Program-made: the position numbers and the translations under genes
The notes under the pieces: generated by a model
What the model was told of the DNA's origin: nothing
Database searches by the model: none
What the model saw: the letters and a program-made list of their open reading frames with translations, nothing else
Origin: Niabella drilacis
GTDB lineage: Bacteria > Bacteroidota > Bacteroidia > Chitinophagales > Chitinophagaceae
Direction of reading: 5' to 3'
Assembly: GCF_900101395.1 (NCBI RefSeq)
Contig: NZ_FMZO01000008.1
Span: forward strand, 62,001 to 126,000
DNA length: 64,000 nt
Part shown: piece by piece, positions 62,259 to 64,000 of the stretch
Position numbering within the stretch: position 1 is the stretch's first letter
Layout of the letters: each line of letters begins with the position of its first letter

Positions 62259-62530
62259 CCTTGTAATCAGAGTTGCCGCAGGGCAAACGCCTCTGATTTC
62301 AGCATTGTTCAGCTCCGGAGGAGCAGCGTGTTTATAGTAATCTGCTGTTTTATCAACCCGGCTCCTGTAGGAGCCGCGTGTTTCCCCTTTAATATCTTGC
62401 TATAAACACGCGGCACTTACAGTGCCTGAAAATGCTCCTGGTGTGCTCTTTTCACCCAATTTAGATGCGTTTGCCCTGAGAGTTGCCGGCCTTCTGATAT
62501 GTTCTCTTAAGAAAAACCGTATCTTTAAGG
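62259..62530. other. Gap holding mobile element copy 2
   Basis: Apart from the 200-base element and its duplicated target, the gap has only 62489-62530, with TATCTTTA (62510-62517), a near match to a -7 box, in front of the truncated nuclease frame. Confidence 0.6.
62279..62478. mobile_element. MITE-like palindromic element, copy 2 (200 bp)
   Basis: The left end CAGGGCAAACGCCTCT (62279-62294) and right end AGATGCGTTTGCCCTG (62463-62478) are inverted repeats with one mismatch. Flanks are a perfect 10-base direct duplication, AGAGTTGCCG, at 62269-62278 and 62479-62488. Internal hairpins match copy 1 at 33509: GCTCC/GGAGC (62312-62324), CGTGTTTATAG with CTATAAACACG (62327-62337, 62400-62410), CGGCTCCTGTAGGAGCCG (62359-62376) and GGCAC/GTGCC (62412-62426). 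No protein is encoded. Confidence 0.92.
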
Positions 62531-62809
62531 ATGGCAACTATGAAAACCCCGGCGATAGCGCCGATAGGGCGCTATATCGACCCGCTAACTGATTTTGGAT
62601 TTAAAAGGATCTTTGGTTCGGAAGCTCATAAGCGGCAGCTGGTGTCTTTTTTGAATGCGTTGTTCAAAGGCCGGAAGCTGCCCCAGGAGCATAGTGGTCC
62701 TGCAAAGCATTACCGGAAGGCTGTTTTTGATGTTAGCTGCAGGGGTAACAGTTGGTTTTGTAAGGAAGGTACGCCTGGAAGCGGGAAAATAAGTTGTATA
62801 AATGAATAG
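62531..62809 (+). pseudogene. Truncated PD-(D/E)XK nuclease (Rpn/PDDEXK_2) gene
   Basis: The first ~60 of 92 residues match the start of the PDDEXK_2/Rpn-like recombination-promoting nuclease family (often labelled transposase): RYIDPLTDFGFKRIFGSE, then LVSFLNALFKGRKLP and YRKAVFDVSC. Full members are about 280-300 residues and have further catalytic residues after that point. Here the frame then leaves the family pattern and stops at 62809. I see no rest of the gene downstream. It is a remnant, possibly still expressed, since a strong terminator follows. Confidence 0.8.
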
Positions 62810-62813
62810 GGAA

Positions 62814-62844
62814 AAGCTGTTCCCCACCGGGGAATAGCTTTTTT
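62814..62844 (+). terminator. Rho-independent terminator after the nuclease remnant
   Basis: AAGCTGTTCCCC (62814-62825) and GGGGAATAGCTT (62829-62840) pair over 12 positions with one mismatch and a three-base loop, followed by a run of T. Confidence 0.85.
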
Positions 62845-63127
62845 GTTGCTACTAACAGATGGGGTTACATTACCACCTGTGGTACTTCTAATAAGGATAT
62901 AAGGCATTGCCATTCCGGATACAGGTCTTTTACAGTTGACCGGTCTTTTTAAGAATGAACAGATTTGACTAACTATTGAGACGTTTTGTGATGCCTGTTT
63001 GATTTTTTTTTAAGAATTTCGCCGGGAATTGCATTGTCATCAGGAGCAGTGCGGGATAAACGAACCCGGCACAGGAAATGGCAGACCGCCTGTTCAATGA
63101 TCACAGTATTCAATCATTAAAAACGAA
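62845..63127. other. Gap before the last gene
   Basis: Nothing is recognised in these ~280 bases. There are T-rich stretches near 63001-63015, no clear TAnnTTTG box and no frame of interest. It may hold the rest of a decayed nuclease gene, but no reading frame shows it. Confidence 0.4.
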
Positions 63128-64000
63128 ATGTATCATTTTATGCTTCAGTCAGTTTATCGGGGAGTGCGATCGTATGTCCTGTTGATGGTCCTTTTTCTTT
63201 GTGTACAGGAAGGGTATAGCCAGGAACAGAAGGCTCCCAGCTACCCCCTTATTACTCATACTCCCTATTTTAGCATCTGGAGTAATACGGATCAGCTCAA
63301 TGAATCGGTAACCACGCATTGGTCCGGCACAGAACAGTCGCTCATCGGTATCGTAAAAGTTGATGGCCGGTTTTACCGGTTCCTCGGCAGGGAACAGGGA
63401 CATTTTGCAGCGGTGGCTCCAACGAGCGAGGAAGCACCTTATAGTGTTCAATATACCGAGCAGGAGCCCGGTTCCGGTTGGAATGCGCCAGGGTTTGATG
63501 ATCGCAACTGGAAGAAGGGGGCCGCCCCCTTCTCTGATGACCGGTCGGTGGCAAAAACTTTCTGGGATACCGATGATCTTTGGGTACGCCGGACTTTCAA
63601 TGTAAAAGGCCCTGTGAAGGGTGACCTGTACCTGAAGATCAATCATGATGACAATATCGATATTTACCTGAACGGGAACCTGGTTTATCATAAGATCGGC
63701 TGGGTAAACCGGATGACCTACCTGGAGCTGAACAAGGCTTTGAGAGCGAGCCTGAAAGAAGGTAAGAATGTTTTGGCGGTACACCTGCGCAATACAGCCG
63801 GCGGACGTCACCTGGATCTGGGTATTTCGCGGAAAGTTCCGCCACCGGCATCACAGCAGGTGTTAAAAGCAACCCAGTCTAATGTTGAAGTGAAAGCCCT
63901 GCAAACGGTTTACGATTTTAAAGCAGGGGGTGTGGATCTGACCGTTCGTTTTATATCCCCGCTGTTACTAAAGGAACTGGATCTGATGGCCCGCCCCGTG
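63128..64000 (+). CDS. DUF4964/glutaminase-type secreted protein, partial (N-terminal)
   Basis: The frame is open from the ATG at 63128 to the end of the window, 291 codons, without a stop. After a signal peptide ending near CVQEGYSQ it has YPLITHTPYFSIWSNTDQLNE and LIGIVKVDGRFYRFLG, the DUF4964 start of the Bacteroidota glutaminase-like family (DUF4964-DUF5127-DUF4965-DUF1793, ~800 residues in full). A jelly-roll-like insert follows (PGFDDRNWKKG, INHDDNIDIYLNG). The family name comes from fungal glutaminase A; in Bacteroidota the reaction is largely unproven. The rest lies outside the window. Confidence 0.78.
   Translation, partial: MYHFMLQSVYRGVRSYVLLMVLFLCVQEGYSQEQKAPSYPLITHTPYFSIWSNTDQLNESVTTHWSGTEQSLIGIVKVDGRFYRFLGREQGHFAAVAPTSEEAPYSVQYTEQEPGSGWNAPGFDDRNWKKGAAPFSDDRSVAKTFWDTDDLWVRRTFNVKGPVKGDLYLKINHDDNIDIYLNGNLVYHKIGWVNRMTYLELNKALRASLKEGKNVLAVHLRNTAGGRHLDLGISRKVPPPASQQVLKATQSNVEVKALQTVYDFKAGGVDLTVRFISPLLLKELDLMARPV

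Overview
The window looks like a chromosomal segment of a Bacteroidota bacterium, most likely family Chitinophagaceae (a Niabella-like genome is my guess, from protein flavour only). The evidence is two SusC/SusD loci, a propeller-type sensor kinase with an AraC-type response regulator, a TonB receptor/DUF4249 pair, DUF5683, DUF6526 and DUF3823 proteins, many short lipoprotein signals, promoters of the Bacteroidota type (-7 box TAnnTTTG), and almost no Shine-Dalgarno sequences. I found no rRNA, tRNA, CRISPR array, prophage or intact insertion sequence.

Layout. 1-11 kb: ordinary genes, namely a lipoprotein, a VanX-like dipeptidase overlapping a P-loop NTPase, a TonB receptor plus DUF4249 lipoprotein, a small outer-membrane barrel, DUF5683, a TetR regulator, an esterase and a BaiN/HI0933-type flavoprotein. 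11-33.4 kb: a large polysaccharide utilisation locus (PUL 1). A sensor kinase and a separate response regulator are read leftward. SusC, SusD, a DUF3823 lipoprotein, a GH43-like enzyme, a GH127/GH146-like enzyme, a clan GH-A enzyme, two GH43 enzymes, a GH43 joined to a GH93-like propeller, a second GH127/GH146-like enzyme and an aldose 1-epimerase are read rightward. The enzyme set points to L-arabinose-rich glycans such as arabinan: capture and import by SusCD, debranching and exo-cleavage by the GH43/GH93/GH127 enzymes, then sugar mutarotation. A 21-bp-spaced direct repeat upstream of susC is a good candidate operator for the response regulator.

33.4-39.3 kb: a lipoprotein phosphoesterase, a long di-haem peroxidase, then cysteine synthesis (serine acetyltransferase and CysM). 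39.4-49.5 kb: PUL 2, all leftward: SusC, SusD, an arylsulfotransferase-like lipoprotein, a GH130 mannosylglucose-phosphorylase-like enzyme and a sodium:solute symporter. It has no secreted glycanase and no regulator. 49.9-62.3 kb: DUF6526, an Rrf2 regulator with its NAD(P)-binding partner and matching operator-like sites, a TPR protein, thyA - four-helix-bundle gene - folA, a methyltransferase, a TMEM175-like channel, thiol peroxidase, an S41 peptidase, an RNA methyltransferase and an AI-2E-type transporter. The right end has a truncated PD-(D/E)XK gene and the start of a DUF4964/glutaminase-type protein that runs off the window.

The most striking non-gene structure is a ~200-bp non-autonomous element present in two full copies (33509-33706 and 62279-62478). 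Each has 16-bp terminal inverted repeats, a 10-bp target duplication and internal hairpins with compensatory base changes. A degraded relative lies near 2.4 kb. A second dispersed family of short modular repeats fills several other gaps.
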